From assembly GCA_032718475.1 (NCBI GenBank), contig JAUCBJ010007477.1, positions 62,001 through 126,000 of the forward strand: 64,000 bases of DNA. The letters are read 5' to 3'. This document shows, piece after piece, positions 62,536 to 64,000 of this stretch; position 1 is the stretch's first letter, and every line of letters begins with the position of its first letter. The translations under genes and the position numbers were made by a program. The notes under the pieces are model-generated. The model worked only from the letters and a program-made list of their open reading frames with translations. It was not told the origin of the DNA and searched no databases. The stretch is from Nemertoderma westbladi (lineage: Eukaryota > Xenacoelomorpha > Nemertodermatida > Nemertodermatidae).

Positions 62536-62718
62536 ATAGGGTGGGCAGCAGATGCTTGGTATATAATATTAATATGTAACATGGAAAGAGTTGGGCCCAC
62601 TATGGCTATGTCCAAATTTCCCGGTTTTACTGGCAAGTTGTTATTAATGGCGCCCACGCGCTAAAGACTTTGCCTCACTTGTTGCCGCGTGAAGGTCTCA
62701 TGAATGCGTTTAACTTTG
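62536..62718. repeat. Repeat related to the protease-proline gene spacer
   Basis: GGCAGATGCTTGGTATATAA-type sequence, AAAGAGTTGGGCCC and CCTCACTTGTTGCCGCGTGA, also at 46850-46975 and 58060-58170. It lies outside element D's right end. Confidence 0.65.
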
Positions 62719-63070
62719 TTAACTCTCCACAAACGACGCGTTATAACGAATTACGCGAAGGCTCCGCGAATGAGTTTTAAGATGGTTCTTTCGCGATGGT
62801 TCTAGCCCTCGGCCCCCCCTATTTGGCAATACCGTGGCAATAGGCCTAATAGGCCTATCAATCATCGGATGAAAATTGATAGGTCTATACGCCGTTGCCA
62901 TTGGCTTATTAGGCCTCCTAAGGGGTTCAATGGTACCTCCACGAGCCCCCTCGCAGAAAGTTTGGGGCACCCTGCCGGAAACAGGTATTTGTTGGATGGG
63001 GTCTTCTGGGTTTACTTCGCTTCATTGTTCTTGCCGCCGTCTCGCCCACAATAAAGTTGCGGCAATCTCC
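62719..63070 (-). pseudogene. Proline-rich small protein, copy P4
   Basis: The reverse strand has IAATLLWARRRQEQ, an in-frame TGA, then IQQIPVSGRVPQTFCEGARG, RPNKPMATAYRPINFHPMID and RPIRPIATVLPNRGG. The IAATLLW part matches P1 and the RPINF part P3. The C-terminal CxCPPRM end is replaced. No usable start. Confidence 0.55.
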
Positions 63071-63347
63071 AACACAGGCCGTTGTTGACTCGACATTTTA
63101 TTATTATGGTGTTAAACAAAGTAAACAAAGCAAATTAAACAATAAGAACGAGTTAATAAATAAAACTAAACCTGTATTTACTGGTATAGTGTAATGATCT
63201 TTTCTTCTTAATAATCTTTTTTTTAATATTTTAAATTACACATCCTCACATAAAATACATAAAATTACATAGCACCCCATTGACATGGTTGATATAGTAT
63301 TCAGTACTGCAGTATGTGAGAGATATGTGATCTTAGATAACAGTAGG

Positions 63348-64000
63348 AGTAGTAGGAAGAAAGGGTTCCCCCACTAAGTCCTCCCTATGTTGGTTGTTCT
63401 ATGGGACTTTGCTCGGAGGGCTATTGGAACTGAGCTATTATGCACAATTTTATTGATTTTAATGACCATCTGCCACCACCATTGATTCGATTCGTTGCAT
63501 CAAACAATGATCAATATTCAACTACGCGTAGCTCAACCTCGCGATGCATGCCTAGCCCCTGTTACTCTCCCTTTCGCCTCACTACCATGACAACGACAAC
63601 GACGATGAACTAATATAGTATTCTCTCATCTTTACGATAGTCAGTGTGAGTGTTATATGAGACTTGAAATCTCGCTACGCGTACACGTTGTCACATTACA
63701 CAGTTAAGCGAATGCATTTCCATGGTTACTTAACCTAATCCTATCCCATCTGTGCCATATGATGCCTATATAGATTGCTATTATACTGTACGTTTTTATT
63801 ATAATTATTTATTATTATTATTATTACACACAACCCAATGATTTTCATTTGTACTGTATTTCCCAACCAATCAACCAACCAATAAACTGTATTTAGGCTA
63901 TTTCATGGTTTAAGACCTGTATTATTTTTGAAAATATCTTATATATAATCTCTTGCTTTAATCACAATTAATCATTTATAATGGTTTTAGTTTAAAAGTT
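63348..64000 (+). repeat. Left terminal inverted repeat of a further element (F)
   Basis: AGTAGTAGGAAGAAAGGGTT at 63348 (an AGTAGG also at 63342) followed by AAGTCCTCCCTATGTTGG, CTCGGAGGGCTATTGGAA, CTACGCGTAGCTCAACCTCG, ACTGTATTTCCCAACCAATC and CAATAAACTGTATTTAGGCTA, a diverged version of 41313-41900. The element would extend beyond the window. 63091-63347 before it shows nothing recognisable. Confidence 0.65.

Noticed and set aside
1-64000. tRNA, rRNA or host single-copy genes
   Set aside because: None recognised on either strand by eye; a tRNAscan or profile search could not be run.

Overview
The window is AT-rich animal nuclear DNA. It contains a viral-type packaging ATPase, a capsid protein, a retrovirus-like integrase with a chromodomain, LINE tails, piggyBac-type termini and MITEs, and no gene that looks like a single-copy host gene. 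The species cannot be read from the sequence; the repeat content would suit a marine invertebrate. Almost everything is a cluster of nested, rearranged Polinton/Maverick (adintovirus-like) elements: protein-primed DNA polymerase B (pPolB), double-jelly-roll capsid protein, penton-like proteins, adenovirus-core-like basic protein, adenain-type protease, FtsK/HerA-type ATPase and integrase.

Element A (window start to 14461; its left end lies outside). Plus-strand late genes come first: a tandem duplication of penton-like and core genes, then the capsid protein, protease and an RNase H-fold-like protein (84-5473). A non-coding centre follows (5474-7318). The minus-strand block holds a TBP-like gene, pPolB and a two-domain PC4-like candidate (7319-13176), then a right terminal inverted repeat ending ...ACT at 14461. 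A is inserted in the penton-like gene of element B.

Element B (14462 to about 36500), minus strand: penton-like gene split by a LINE tail, integrase C-terminal half, packaging ATPase, basic QRGGF protein, TBP-like, pPolB (split by a 3.56-kb transposon that itself carries a MITE) and dUTPase. Diverging from these are a PC4-like gene with an acidic tail and an acidic coiled-coil gene. The last two are repeated in direct and inverted orientation up to 36470.

Region 36500-41312: low-information DNA, a tyrosine-recombinase-like fragment, and fragment C, which resembles the non-coding centre of A plus a small acidic protein and a truncated third TBP-like gene.

Element D (41313-62535, bounded by AGT...ACT-type inverted termini) is a composite. 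It has two GTSF1-like CHHC zinc-finger genes, a pPolB N-terminal half with a candidate 5'-leader intron, two copies of a proline-rich protein / small membrane protein / protease / capsid block, two core genes, an unidentified gene, an acidic coiled-coil gene, deletion-made chimeric ORFs and a piggyBac-like insertion. A fourth proline-rich gene copy and the left terminus of another element (F) occupy 62536-64000.

Gene logic as inferred: pPolB, the PC4-like candidate and dUTPase would serve replication; the TBP-like protein may direct the element's own transcription; penton, capsid, core, protease and ATPase would build particles; integrase would insert the element. The most unusual content is (1) a TBP-fold-like gene overlapping the 3' end of pPolB in two diverged elements, with a third fragment, and (2) GTSF1-like (piRNA-pathway-type) CHHC zinc-finger genes inside a Polinton composite, alongside acidic coiled-coil proteins sharing an AWGE(D/E) motif. 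Most genes here carry stops, frameshifts or insertions, so the copies seen are largely decaying.
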